From positions 1 to 64,000 of the forward strand of contig JAHFUZ010000013.1 of NCBI GenBank assembly GCA_023264815.1: a stretch of 64,000 nucleotides of DNA, written 5' to 3'. A program made the translations under genes and the position numbers. This DNA is from Arthrobacter sp. Its GTDB lineage: Bacteria > Actinomycetota > Actinomycetes > Actinomycetales > Micrococcaceae. The notes below the pieces were generated by a model that had not been told where the DNA came from, ran no database searches, and saw nothing but the letters and a program-made list of their open reading frames with translations. Position 1 is the stretch's first letter. Each line of letters opens with the position of its first letter. Positions 1-9,873 of the stretch are shown in pieces.

Positions 1-2
1 CC

Positions 3-86
3 ACCACCGATCCCAAAATCCTCGCGCTCCCCGGACCAGCGTGGATCAACCAACCCAAGGAAACCCCCGAACAGTCAGCCGCCTAA
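3..86 (+). CDS. C-terminal end of an upstream gene, truncated by window start
   Basis: Open frame from window edge: TTDPKILALPGPAWINQPKETPEQSAA then TAA at 84-86; no family recognised. Confidence 0.35.
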   Translation, partial: TTDPKILALPGPAWINQPKETPEQSAA

Positions 87-534
87 CTCCCGTTGGTACC
101 GTTCAGCTTGAAAAATTCCGAAACGGCGGCTGATGTTCCATGCGGTTACACAATCTATGAGCAGCATTAGACCGGTTTGCTGACACTGACTCGAGAAACT
201 CCTAGACCCAGACCGGACACCCTGGGCTGTCAGTCGGCCAGCTGCGTCAGCTTGTCCATGCCGGGTTTGCCGTCGCACCCTCCCGGCACGTGCGTCGACT
301 GGATTTCGAGTACTTGCAATGAGCATGCTTTGGTGACTACCAATTCTCACGCGACAGCGTTTTTGCCTTTCCGACGATCAAAAAACGATTCGGACGCCGG
401 GCAGCGAGTAACCTCGCCCGTAAGGCAGAGCGCGCTGCTCTATGTGCCGCCCCTTTTCTGCGACGTGCCATCACGGCATCAACTCCTCACACCTCTGGCA
501 TCCAGGGCCCTCAGCGTGAGCACTCCGCCACGTC

Positions 535-569
535 TGGTCATGTCGGGAGCTGCCCTCATGCAGATGAAC
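535..569 (+). promoter_or_regulatory. Promoter-like element copy A (GGTCATGTCGGG-N16-ATGAAC), 4 nt before GTG start of the 574 ORF
   Basis: Same two blocks and same 16-nt spacing at 7518-7552 (-) and 14514-14548 (-). Confidence 0.5.
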
Positions 570-573
570 AACC

Positions 574-1083
574 GTGACCATCAAGCAATGCGAAGAGTGC
601 ACTGAAGGCTTCCAGCCCACCCGCAGGACACAGCGCTTCTGCTCGACGCGCTGCGCTAACAAGCATCGAGACCGCCGACGCCGGACTCGCAGCCGCCCTG
701 CCCTGCCACCACAAGCAGAGCCGCTTGCCACTGACCTCCAAACCCAACTGGAAGCAACCAAGCGGCACCTGGAGACCAAAACCAGATCCTGTCAACGGCA
801 CCGGGAAGTGCTCCAGTCCAAGCTCCGATCGCAAGCATGCGAGATCGATCGGCTCGAGGCCGAAAACTCCGAACAGCGGGCGAGCATCAATCTCTTACAG
901 GCAGAGGTTTCTCGCCTCAAACGCGCGCAAAGAACCAATGTCCAGGATCTGGCACACATCTCGGCGTGGCTTGTCAGCCTTTCCCAAGCAAAGGGTGTGG
1001 CCCTTGATCAAGCAACGCTGGAAATTTTCCGCCGACGTGGATGGCAACCTACCAGGCGCCAGGCCGGAGCGCCGCGGCTATGA
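574..1083 (+). CDS. Hypothetical protein, N-terminal CxxC...CxxxC zinc-ribbon-like motif followed by coiled coil; upstream of relaxase
   Basis: QCEECTEGF...FCSTRCANKH motif, Glu/Arg-rich heptad-like region; overlaps start region of relaxase ORF. Confidence 0.55.
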   Translation: MTIKQCEECTEGFQPTRRTQRFCSTRCANKHRDRRRRTRSRPALPPQAEPLATDLQTQLEATKRHLETKTRSCQRHREVLQSKLRSQACEIDRLEAENSEQRASINLLQAEVSRLKRAQRTNVQDLAHISAWLVSLSQAKGVALDQATLEIFRRRGWQPTRRQAGAPRL

Positions 1084-4000
1084 CCATGTCCATCGCGCGG
1101 CTCTCTGCCCAGTCAGGGCTGCGCTACCTCTTCAAGACGACGATGATGGACGACCTGCCCACTTCTCCCCCGGACTCCACCACGTATTACATGAAGGCCG
1201 GCACACCAGAAGGCCGCTGGATTGGCACGGGACTCAAAGGAATCAACAGAACCGCCACTGAGCCCGTCACCGAATCGGACGCGAAAGCTGTCTTCGACTT
1301 AGCAGTCCATCCCGACACAGGCGGGCAGCTGGGCCGCCCCCACAGCCAGCCCACCGCGGTGGCCAACGGGACAGGCCCGCCCACGGTTCGGCACGCCGTC
1401 GTCGGCTTTGACTTGACCTTCAGTGTGCCGAAGTCGGTGTCCGTCCTATGGGCACTCAGCCCTCGCAGCACCCAGGACCGAATTCTGCGAACCCATCACG
1501 ACGCCGTCGAGCAAACCCTTGCGTGGCTCGAAGAGAACGTCATCCATACCCGCGCCGGACGGAATGGCGTAGCCCACCTCGGCACAATGGGGGCTATCGC
1601 CGCTGCGTTCGACCACTGGGAATCACGCACGGGCGACCCGCAGCTCCACACGCACCTGGTCATCGCGAATCGCCTCCAGCGAATCACCGACGGAGCTTGG
1701 GTCACCCTCGACTCCCGCACCCTGTACAAAGCCGCCGTCGCCGCCAGCGAACACTACAACGGACTCCTCTTTGACGCCCTCCACCGGCAGCTCGGATCCG
1801 ACACCGACATCCGCCCTGCCATCACCAGCACCCTCAATCCCAGCCAGCAGCTCACAGGAATAGACGAAGGACTCATCCGCGAGTTTTCGAACCGGTCACG
1901 TCTCATCAATGAGGAAACCGACCGCCTCGTCGCGGAATGGGTCATCGAACACGGTCACCGCCCAACTTCAGCAACCATCATTAAGCTTCGTCAGCAGGCC
2001 ACTCTAACGACCCGTGTCCCAAAATCCGAGCTGCCCACACCTCTCCATAAACTCTCGAGCCAATGGCGGAAACGAGCGCTCGCCAAAGGCTTCTACCCCA
2101 GCGACGTCCTCGCCGCCACCATCAACCGCTCTCGCGTCTCCCCCTTTGGGTTTGCGGACTTCACCTCCGATTGGATCGGCGACGTCGCCACCCTGACCCG
2201 TGAACGGGTCGCCGGCAAACGCTCAACCTGGAACCGCTGGAACCTCCTCGCCGAGGCCGAAAGGGTTTGCGCTCAGATCCGTTGCCGCTCTGCTTCAGAC
2301 CGGAATGCACTGATAGCTGCCGTCGCCACCGCCGCCGAGCAACAGTCCGTGGCACTGAACGAGTACCGTTACACCTCCCCACTAGATGCCGGGGCGGACC
2401 TCCGCATCCGACAAAGCAGCGTCTTCGACTTCCACGGAGCACGCCTCTACACAGACACCTCTACGCTCGCCTGCGAGGACGCGATCATGGTGGCAAGGAA
2501 CGACGACGGCGGCCCAGTCATCCGCGCGGACGTCATCATGGATTCGCTAGACGGCGTCCCACAGTCTGGCAAGCCGCAGCTGCACACAGATCAGCGCGCC
2601 GCCGTGGCAGCCGTCCTCCTGAGCGGCAACCGCCTCGACGCCATCGTCGGACCAGCCGGCACGGGCAAGACCACGACACTGGGCGCCGTCAAGGCGATAT
2701 GGGAAGCGGAGCACGGCGCCGGCAGCGTCCTAGGACTTGCGCCGGCAGCGGCAAGTGCGGAAGTGCTGGGCCGCGAACTCGCCATGGCCACCGAGAACGT
2801 CACAAAGTGGCTGCACGAGTCGGTAGGCCGAGGGGCAAGTTCACGGGCTGAGCGCTTCTTCAACCTCCAGGCCCACCTAACGAATACTCCTGTCAACGAC
2901 CGCCGGAGCATTTCCCTGGCGCAGGAGGCTGCGCGGCTCTCCGCTGTTCAGCAGCAATGGGGCTTCAAGCCGAATCAGCTCGTCATCATCGACGAAGCGT
3001 CCATGGTGTCCACGTTCCAGCTCGCTGCCCTTGTCGAGCAGGCGCAGGAGGCCGGGGCGAAGATCCTCTTGGTCGGTGACCCCGGCCAGCTGGACGCAAT
3101 CGACGCCGGCGGAGTCCTCGGCTGGCTGGACCGACTAGGAAAGACGACCCGGCTCAGCAGCATCTGGAGATTCCATGAGAAGTGGGAGGGTGCATCATCC
3201 CTGAAGCTTCGGAATGGAGACTACTCAGCGATCCAGGATTATGAGCAGCACCGAAGGATCAAGCACGGCACCTACCTGGACATGGTTGATCAGGCGTACC
3301 TGTCGTGGCAGGCCGACATGCTGGCGGGCAAGTCGTCCATCCTTATCGCAGCAGACAATGACACCGTCGGCATGCTCAACGAACGCGCCCAAGCCGACCT
3401 CGTGGCTCAGGGGCAGGTGGATCCGGAGCTGAACGCCCTGCTCAACGATGGTCTTTACGCCGGGCGCGGGGACACCATCATTGCCCGGGGAAATAACCGC
3501 AAACTAGTCGACAGCCAGGGTGACTTCGTCAGGAATGGGACACTGTTCGACGTCGAGAGCATCAGTGGGCGGGACGGATCGCTTCTGGCGGTACGGCGCG
3601 AAACAGGAGCGACGGTCGTACTTCCCCGTATGTACCTCGAGTCGAGTGTTGAGTTGGGCTACGCCACCACCGCACACCGCTCCCAGGGCATCACGGTCGA
3701 CACCGGCCACACGGTAGTCACCCACGGCCGACTCACCCGCGAGCTCCTCTACGTAAGCATGACCCGGGGCCGCTCCGGAAACTTTGCCTACGTCAGCGAA
3801 GGTGACGACTCTGATCACCCTGCCGTTGATCCCTCCCTGCAGCTGTCGTGGCGAAGCATTCTGGGCGAGGTGCTTGCTGCGGAAGGTGCCGAGCGGACCG
3901 CCCACGAGGTCCGCGACGCGGAGCGCAGAAAGTCAGACAGCCTTGAGCGCCTCTACGCAGAGTATGACTACTTGGCGCAAATAGCAGCTGCCCAAAGTCT

Positions 4001-4640
4001 CAAGCAATGCTTAAACAAGCACGGCGGCGGCTCATCACTTGAACTCGAACAGTCCCCTTCGTGGGGCGCCGCCGTAGCGGCGTGGCGCAAAGCGACAGCC
4101 GTCAGCCGTCAGGGCGCTGAACGTGTCGTCGAGCAGACAATCCGAGACGCCACAGGTGCAAACGATCCCGCAGCAGTACTCAGCATGCGGCTGCGTCGCA
4201 CTCTAAAGGGAATGCCGACGGCGGCAACTCACCCTTTGGAGGAGGCGCTGGCCATCTCCCGCGCGGACTTAGCGGAAATGGTGGATCAAGTTCGCGAACG
4301 TATCCGCAAGCGGACGGACACTGTCGCTATGGCTGCCATGACCGAGGATTTCGAGTGGAAACACAGCCTCATCGGTTCCCTCGGTAGCGGCGAAAGTGCC
4401 GGGCAACTTATTCGAGACACCGCTTTGTTCAGGGACCGTTGGGGCATTTCAGACTCCCCCCTGCCGCTGGGAGCGACTCCCGCCGACGACGAGTGGGAAC
4501 GGCGGGCACAACGAGAAAGACTTCAAGACACCATTCTTCGCTTTCGCGATCGCCCGGCGGCACCTCTACCTGGGGGCAGATCAGAAAATATGGCCGTTTC
4601 CCAGCAAGTCGTCCTTACCAGCGCTGGCTGGCAGCTTTAA
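1080..4640 (+). CDS. MobF-family relaxase/helicase (TraA/TrwC-like)
   Basis: VVGFDLTFSVPKSVSVLWAL and GDPQLHTHLVIANR (HxH triad region) of TrwC relaxases; Walker A GPAGTGKTTTLGA; VIIDEASMVS; C-terminal YATTAHRSQGITVDT helicase motif. ORF track begins at 1041; ATG at 1080 (MTMSIARLSAQSGLRYLF) is the likely start. Confidence 0.93.
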   Translation: MTMSIARLSAQSGLRYLFKTTMMDDLPTSPPDSTTYYMKAGTPEGRWIGTGLKGINRTATEPVTESDAKAVFDLAVHPDTGGQLGRPHSQPTAVANGTGPPTVRHAVVGFDLTFSVPKSVSVLWALSPRSTQDRILRTHHDAVEQTLAWLEENVIHTRAGRNGVAHLGTMGAIAAAFDHWESRTGDPQLHTHLVIANRLQRITDGAWVTLDSRTLYKAAVAASEHYNGLLFDALHRQLGSDTDIRPAITSTLNPSQQLTGIDEGLIREFSNRSRLINEETDRLVAEWVIEHGHRPTSATIIKLRQQATLTTRVPKSELPTPLHKLSSQWRKRALAKGFYPSDVLAATINRSRVSPFGFADFTSDWIGDVATLTRERVAGKRSTWNRWNLLAEAERVCAQIRCRSASDRNALIAAVATAAEQQSVALNEYRYTSPLDAGADLRIRQSSVFDFHGARLYTDTSTLACEDAIMVARNDDGGPVIRADVIMDSLDGVPQSGKPQLHTDQRAAVAAVLLSGNRLDAIVGPAGTGKTTTLGAVKAIWEAEHGAGSVLGLAPAAASAEVLGRELAMATENVTKWLHESVGRGASSRAERFFNLQAHLTNTPVNDRRSISLAQEAARLSAVQQQWGFKPNQLVIIDEASMVSTFQLAALVEQAQEAGAKILLVGDPGQLDAIDAGGVLGWLDRLGKTTRLSSIWRFHEKWEGASSLKLRNGDYSAIQDYEQHRRIKHGTYLDMVDQAYLSWQADMLAGKSSILIAADNDTVGMLNERAQADLVAQGQVDPELNALLNDGLYAGRGDTIIARGNNRKLVDSQGDFVRNGTLFDVESISGRDGSLLAVRRETGATVVLPRMYLESSVELGYATTAHRSQGITVDTGHTVVTHGRLTRELLYVSMTRGRSGNFAYVSEGDDSDHPAVDPSLQLSWRSILGEVLAAEGAERTAHEVRDAERRKSDSLERLYAEYDYLAQIAAAQSLKQCLNKHGGGSSLELEQSPSWGAAVAAWRKATAVSRQGAERVVEQTIRDATGANDPAAVLSMRLRRTLKGMPTAATHPLEEALAISRADLAEMVDQVRERIRKRTDTVAMAAMTEDFEWKHSLIGSLGSGESAGQLIRDTALFRDRWGISDSPLPLGATPADDEWERRAQRERLQDTILRFRDRPAAPLPGGRSENMAVSQQVVLTSAGWQL

Positions 4641-4655
4641 GCTGGATGAAGAGGC

Positions 4656-5237
4656 ATGACAATGGTCGTAAACCCGACGGTGAAACCAAGAGTTGTGACA
4701 CCTGGGCTGGTAGGGGCCAGCGCAGTTGTCCTGGTTGCCGTCGTCCTTTTTCTTGTATTTGTCGTTGCGGCCGAACCTCCCTCCTTGTGGGAACTACTTG
4801 TTGCCGGCCTCCTCCTGGCGGCTGCGTTGCTTTTAGGCGCGCTGTGGCGGAAACGGGTCAACCAACGCAATACCTGGCTTGTCGACGCAACGGAAAGATG
4901 GAAGACGTTCGACAAGGCCAAACTGGCAAGCGGGACTACGACCGAGGTGACGCTTCTCAGCGTTGATGCAATACAACCCACCGGTTCGTGGGTCACCATC
5001 AGATGGAACCGCTTTAGCCATGTTCAATCGGCCTGGATAGAGGCCTTGGCAGAGCCGCTCTGGCCTGGATCTGTCCTGCTCATATCGCCCGATCACGCCC
5101 AAGTCATGCCCGGTGTGCCCTGGCCGGACACTTATTTCCTACGAGCAGCTGATTGCCTCGCTTGGGCGCCACATGACGCACGGCCGGCCATGCTCCAGGC
5201 GCCATCGGCTGTTCAGCCGGGCAACCGCTCAAGCTAA
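4656..5237 (+). CDS. Hypothetical protein with two N-terminal TM helices
   Basis: GLVGASAVVLVAVVLFLVFVV and LLVAGLLLAAALLLGALW hydrophobic segments; directly downstream of relaxase. Confidence 0.6.
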   Translation: MTMVVNPTVKPRVVTPGLVGASAVVLVAVVLFLVFVVAAEPPSLWELLVAGLLLAAALLLGALWRKRVNQRNTWLVDATERWKTFDKAKLASGTTTEVTLLSVDAIQPTGSWVTIRWNRFSHVQSAWIEALAEPLWPGSVLLISPDHAQVMPGVPWPDTYFLRAADCLAWAPHDARPAMLQAPSAVQPGNRSS

Positions 5238-5298
5238 CCCAGGCCTCGCGAAGGCGAGTCTCCCAGCGCCACCCCGCACTTCCTACCCAAACAGGACT

Positions 5299-5314
5299 TC
5301 GAATATATGTTCTA
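5299..5314. promoter_or_regulatory. LexA/SOS-box-like sequence TCGAATATATGTTCTA
   Basis: 10 of 12 arm positions match the Gram-positive/actinobacterial SOS box TCGAAC-N4-GTTCGA; 11 nt before GTG at 5326. Confidence 0.45.
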
Positions 5315-5325
5315 TACTTGTCCTC

Positions 5326-5610
5326 GTGATCAAGTCTGGCTCCCCTGAAGATGTTGAGCGCATGATGGCTCGCATGGAGGCTGAGGCAAGCCGACCTATA
5401 GATGACCCTGCACCTATCCGAGAATTCCCTAAGTTCGGGCGCCCACTGGTCTACGTCGGCGGTATCTACGGCAAAGCTGTGGGGTGGACGCACAAGTACG
5501 GACTTATCGAATGGCTTGATTCTTCCGGCAAATACCACATGGGGTGGGCCCATTCCTCGAGCATCAAACGTGTGCAGCCGGAAGAGTGGAAGGGCAGCAG
5601 CAGGCTATAA
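5326..5610 (+). CDS. Small hypothetical protein (VIKSGSPEDVERMMARMEAEASRP...)
   Basis: GTG start just after SOS-like box; the longer ORF on the track (5113) overlaps the preceding gene. Confidence 0.5.
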   Translation: MIKSGSPEDVERMMARMEAEASRPIDDPAPIREFPKFGRPLVYVGGIYGKAVGWTHKYGLIEWLDSSGKYHMGWAHSSSIKRVQPEEWKGSSRL

Positions 5611-5642
5611 GTGACCTGGTCGAGGACCGAGCGCACGCGGGA

Positions 5643-5669
5643 CGGCCTGGCCCCGAGAGGACCAGGCCG
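5643..5669. terminator. Stem-loop CGGCCTGG-N11-CCAGGCCG
   Basis: 8-bp perfect arms between converging genes 5326-5610 (+) and ssb (-); no clear T-run. Confidence 0.35.
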
Positions 5670-5744
5670 GATGCCACTTATCTTGGTTGTACGGGGCCGG
5701 AACAACGCCACCCTGCTTTCAGGACTCAGCGTCCGAACCTGCAG

Positions 5745-6248
5745 TCAAAGGCTGATCTCATTCCGCGCCGGCCCGCCTAAAGGGGGCACTGTCACCGGCC
5801 CCTTCGTAGCGATGCTGTAAGCAGGTTGGGCTGCTTCAGGAGCGGCCTGCGGACCGGCTCCAACTGCGGCTTCGGGACCAGCCGCCGCACGTGGAGAACG
5901 ATGATAGGCAGCCGTGCCAAAGCGGAGGTCAGGACCAATGGTTTCAGCCACAATGCGCCGCGCTTCACGCTTCTCCCCGTCCTTTTCGAAGGCACGGAAC
6001 TCGAGTTCACCCGACACGGTTACGGGGTCGCCCTTCTTCAAGGAGTTCGAAACATTCTCTGCGAGCGCACGGAACGCCGAGACGTTGTGGAAGACAGGCT
6101 CTCCGTCCTGCCAGGATCCGTCGGCTCCCTGAATCCGCTGGTTCACAGCAACCCGCAGCTTGGCGTGCGCGACACCCGACTCCCCATACGTTAGCTCGGG
6201 GTCGGCCACGAGGTTGCCAACGATGTTGACCGGAATCTTGGTACTCAT
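5745..6248 (-). CDS. ssb: Single-stranded DNA-binding protein
   Basis: STKIPVNIVGNLVADPELTYGESGVAHAKLRVAVNQR...FHNVSAFRALAENVSNSLKKGDPVTVSGELE is a clear SSB OB-fold; start moved to the internal ATG. Confidence 0.92.
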   Translation of the reverse strand: MSTKIPVNIVGNLVADPELTYGESGVAHAKLRVAVNQRIQGADGSWQDGEPVFHNVSAFRALAENVSNSLKKGDPVTVSGELEFRAFEKDGEKREARRIVAETIGPDLRFGTAAYHRSPRAAAGPEAAVGAGPQAAPEAAQPAYSIATKGPVTVPPLGGPARNEISL

Positions 6249-6305
6249 ATCTTCTGCCCTTTCCTTCGCAGACGGGACTCTCCCGTCCAACACTTGCTGG
6301 ATGCC

Positions 6306-7475
6306 CTATGGGCCCGAGATCTCCAAGCCACGCGACGGCGCAACCGGCTGCTCCATGCCCGCATAGGTCTCCTGGCCCTGGACTCTAGGAGCAGCTTCAG
6401 TCACGGGGACCTTTCCACCGGTACCCGGAGGATCAGTGACTTCAAGAATCTCCTTGCTGGCCGCCGTGACCCGCCCCAGGACCGACTTAGCAATGTCCAC
6501 ACGAGAAGGAGGTTGCCTGCGGGAGGAGTCGTTACCCGCGACTGAATGCTCGGCCTCAATCACTGCGTCAGCCCAGCCGGATAGGTAGCTTGCTGACTGG
6601 GGACCCCGGTCAATTCCGTGCGCCTTCAGCACGGTGTACGCAACTGACTCGGCTTCGACCTCAGCCAGCCCGCGGTGGTCCACGCTGCTCCCATACAGCT
6701 TGCCCACTGCATCGTCCGGACCATGAAGCAGGACATGCCCAAGCTCATGCGCCAGTACGGCAGCGCGTTCCTCAGCATTTAGCCACCCGCCGATCTGGAC
6801 CTGGCGCTGAGCGAAGTCGGTGAAGCCGCTCGTTAGTCCGTACTGCGCGTCAGTGACGTGGATTGAGAAACCATGCGCGCGGGCAACTCCAGCCAACGCT
6901 TCCCACAGCTGGGGCGCCTCAGAAGACGAATGATTAGCTGACCTCGGCACCAGGAGCGGAGCGCCCTGGGTCTGGGAAACGTCGAAGACCGCTTGGCCGC
7001 GCCAACCGGTAATGAGGGTCTTCTTCCCCTCATCCACCGCACCGCTGGGCAGCTTATCGCCCACGGGGATGCGCTGGCGCGTACCGTCGGGCAGAAGCAT
7101 CTGTTGAAAGCGGGCAGTCCTGGGGGCTATAACCCACAGCGCGTGCTCACCCCGGAGGACAGTGCGGCCGTGCCGCTCCCATTCCTTGTACCCCGCGACC
7201 AGCGTCGGCTCATCGGTCCCTCGCTGTGCCATCTGCATCATCAGCAGGGCAACATTCCCGCCGGAGTAGCGCCACAGGGTGGCGGAAGCGTCGAGTAATA
7301 CCTGCCAATGCGATGGCGACTCAACCGCCTGCTCCAGAATTGAATGCAGGCCATCCATCAAAGCGGTGATGCGTTCCTCCGGCGCCATCCGGCGAGCGCT
7401 TGGTCCCTCCAGAACGGATTTCTGGTCAGACGGGACGGTGGACGGTACTTCAGATCTAGCGGCCACGACAGCCAC
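6306..7475 (-). CDS. ArdC-like antirestriction protein with ImmA/IrrE-type metallopeptidase motif
   Basis: N-terminal LLDASATLWRYSGGNVALLMMQ (ArdC N domain pattern) and AVLAHELGHVLLH (HExxH). Confidence 0.85.
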   Translation of the reverse strand: MAVVAARSEVPSTVPSDQKSVLEGPSARRMAPEERITALMDGLHSILEQAVESPSHWQVLLDASATLWRYSGGNVALLMMQMAQRGTDEPTLVAGYKEWERHGRTVLRGEHALWVIAPRTARFQQMLLPDGTRQRIPVGDKLPSGAVDEGKKTLITGWRGQAVFDVSQTQGAPLLVPRSANHSSSEAPQLWEALAGVARAHGFSIHVTDAQYGLTSGFTDFAQRQVQIGGWLNAEERAAVLAHELGHVLLHGPDDAVGKLYGSSVDHRGLAEVEAESVAYTVLKAHGIDRGPQSASYLSGWADAVIEAEHSVAGNDSSRRQPPSRVDIAKSVLGRVTAASKEILEVTDPPGTGGKVPVTEAAPRVQGQETYAGMEQPVAPSRGLEISGP

Positions 7476-7517
7476 CCTTCATGCTTCTTGGACCGCAGCA
7501 TTGCTGCGCAGACAACG

Positions 7518-7552
7518 GTTCATGGTTGTGTGCCGCACGAGCGACATGACTC
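7518..7552 (-). promoter_or_regulatory. Promoter-like element copy B (GAGTCATGTCGCT-N16-ATGAAC) upstream of the ArdC-like gene
   Basis: Repeat of element copies A and C with identical spacing. Confidence 0.55.
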
Positions 7553-8063
7553 AGAAATCAGGAACCAGCTGATGAGCGGCCTTACACCACTCGAGAAAGG
7601 CAGGGTCGTCATTAGCCAGAATCCTCGGTGCCGGTTCCTTGTGCAGCTGCAGCCCGACGCATCCGGCAGTCCTGGTGTGCGTCCTCAAGCGTTCGACGGC
7701 GTGCGGGAGCCTTTCGTGAAAGGCGAGCGGGCCGAAGCCCGGGTCATCTTGTGTGTAGGAGGCAAGCTCCGCGCGCTGCAGCGCATATAGCTCAGCCACG
7801 GTCTCGGGGTGACGCCACCAGCAGTCTGGAACGACCGACGTCGTCAGTTGGTACGTGGCGACAAGCCACCTCACCCAAGACGACAGGGAATTCCACGCGT
7901 CCTGTGCCTGCTCGGGCGACATCTCCCGCCAGCGGCGGGTCACGGTCTTGGAACCAGCAGGCGGAGCAAAAGCCGATCTGAACAACTGCGCGGTGATCTC
8001 GTCATCTCCGAAGGAACCCGAGGAAGGCACATCAAATTCGTCAGTATCGTTATGGCTGCGCAT
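7551..8063 (-). CDS. DUF4913-like protein
   Basis: WNSLSSWVRWLVATYQLTTSVVPDCWWRHPETVAELYALQRAE pattern typical of DUF4913 proteins on actinobacterial plasmids. Confidence 0.7.
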   Translation of the reverse strand: MRSHNDTDEFDVPSSGSFGDDEITAQLFRSAFAPPAGSKTVTRRWREMSPEQAQDAWNSLSSWVRWLVATYQLTTSVVPDCWWRHPETVAELYALQRAELASYTQDDPGFGPLAFHERLPHAVERLRTHTRTAGCVGLQLHKEPAPRILANDDPAFLEWCKAAHQLVPDF

Positions 8064-9873
8064 CGGGTGCTCCTTCGGTCGTCTGCTGACGCTCCCTGTG
8101 CCCGTCAGCCAATACCCGCTCCATCTCTGCCTTCAGGCGGCGGAGTTCCCCTGCGTCCTTTCGTTTGTGCCACTCCAGCAGGTCCAAGAGGATGGGCCGG
8201 GTGCGCCTGCCGAGCATGAGTGCCGTGCCCACAGGCAGGCGTCGAATCTCGTCCAGGGCGATTACCGGACTCTCACGGATCTGTTCACCGTCCTGCCGCC
8301 CCTGGGAGGACCACGACCGGGTGGTGAGCGTGAGGCTCCGCTCCCCCAGCAACCCAGCGAGTGAACGCAGATCCCGCTCGTCGGATCCACCGCCAAAGAT
8401 CACTTTGATGATCGCCGAGTCCCAGATGGTCGATGCCTCGTCGATGGACCAGCCCGATCGCGCCTGGGATAGGGACTGAAGAACCACCAGCGTAGAGATC
8501 CCAATGCCGCCGCCGTCGGACAGCGCAACTGGAAGCCCAGGCCATGGGGCCAGGTTGGCGATCTCATCGAGGATCAGGGAAAGCGGCGGATCCAATCGGC
8601 CTCCGGCGGACACAAAGGCCATTTCCCGCGCTGCGTTGTCGATGTCATCGATCAGTGCGGATAAGTAAGGTCCTGCAGCAGCTGCCCCCGCTCGAGTACC
8701 AATCAGATAAAGAGTTCCCCGATCCCGTATGAAGGCCTTGGGATCGAACTCTTCCGACTCGTCCTGCGGGTTCAGGGCGGCGAGCACTTTCGGAGATGAC
8801 AGAGGTGCCACCGCCGCCGAAACCCCAATCCACGAATTAGACGTATTCCGCGGGTCATCTTCCAGGATGCCCATCAGGTCGGCCTGCCAGCCAAGTGCAG
8901 CCCCCGGCCGGCTCAGCACCTCCAGTGCCTCCCGCGCCAGTACAGGGCTTGAAGACCAACGTCGGAAAGCCGTCACTCCATCACCGCCCAGCGCCGCTGC
9001 ATGCAGCAGACACTGAAGAACTATCAGCGAGCGCTTCTGCCACGCTGCGTTCTCCCCCTTCATCTCGGTGTCCGCGGTGATGACCAACGCCCGCCGGGTA
9101 GCAATATCAGGATCCTCGCATCCACGTACGGGAGACCAGCGAAGCGTCGACGGAATTCCTGACATGCCCTGCGGATCAAAGACAGTCACGGGTCGGCCTC
9201 CGGACGCCCGGGCCTTCATCGTCACCACCAGGTTGTCGGCGCGCGTCGATGTCGTGACGACTGCCCCCGGCGCATCAAGGATGGCATTGATGACGACATA
9301 GAGCCCCTTCCCGGATCGCGGAGCACCTTGAATCACCATCGATTCTTCAGTGGAAACATGGACGGTGACACCGCGGGAGCGGCCCAGCGTCCACGACACG
9401 TCCTGCACCGAGGGGTTTGCGAGTCCTGGACGCGTGAACTTTCCTCTTTTCCGCACGGCCCGCGCACCAAAATCGTGGAGAATCTCAGCCCGGCGGGCAA
9501 CGCCGTCGCGGTTCAGTATGTCCTGGCGCAGCCAGCCGCCCGATTGCTTCCATCGCCGCCAAAGGACCAATGTACCGACGGCGAGCGCAGCAACCAGAAG
9601 GAGAACGGGAGCCAGAACCCACCAGACGCTGTCTGCACCGAACACACAATCAGCCCGGCGAACAACAACCCATTCCATTCTGTTGGCGACAAGTCCGACG
9701 GCCGCCGCAGGGTTGAAGGGCGACGGCGGCATGGTGCCACACTGCCATGAGCCGGCCACGTGCGCGGCAACCTGCACTGTGAAACAGAGGCATACATACG
9801 CTGCGGCCGCTACAAGGCCAGCAGTGACCAACGGATTGTCGCTTGCCGCCCGCGAGCTCACTGGCCGTCTCAC
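8050..9873 (-). CDS. VirD4/TraG-type conjugative coupling protein
   Basis: Two N-terminal TM segments, Walker A IQGAPRSGKGLYVV, LILDEIANLAPWPGLP Walker B; GTG start overlaps upstream stop (GTGA). Confidence 0.88.
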   Translation of the reverse strand: MRRPVSSRAASDNPLVTAGLVAAAAYVCLCFTVQVAAHVAGSWQCGTMPPSPFNPAAAVGLVANRMEWVVVRRADCVFGADSVWWVLAPVLLLVAALAVGTLVLWRRWKQSGGWLRQDILNRDGVARRAEILHDFGARAVRKRGKFTRPGLANPSVQDVSWTLGRSRGVTVHVSTEESMVIQGAPRSGKGLYVVINAILDAPGAVVTTSTRADNLVVTMKARASGGRPVTVFDPQGMSGIPSTLRWSPVRGCEDPDIATRRALVITADTEMKGENAAWQKRSLIVLQCLLHAAALGGDGVTAFRRWSSSPVLAREALEVLSRPGAALGWQADLMGILEDDPRNTSNSWIGVSAAVAPLSSPKVLAALNPQDESEEFDPKAFIRDRGTLYLIGTRAGAAAAGPYLSALIDDIDNAAREMAFVSAGGRLDPPLSLILDEIANLAPWPGLPVALSDGGGIGISTLVVLQSLSQARSGWSIDEASTIWDSAIIKVIFGGGSDERDLRSLAGLLGERSLTLTTRSWSSQGRQDGEQIRESPVIALDEIRRLPVGTALMLGRRTRPILLDLLEWHKRKDAGELRRLKAEMERVLADGHRERQQTTEGAPDAQP

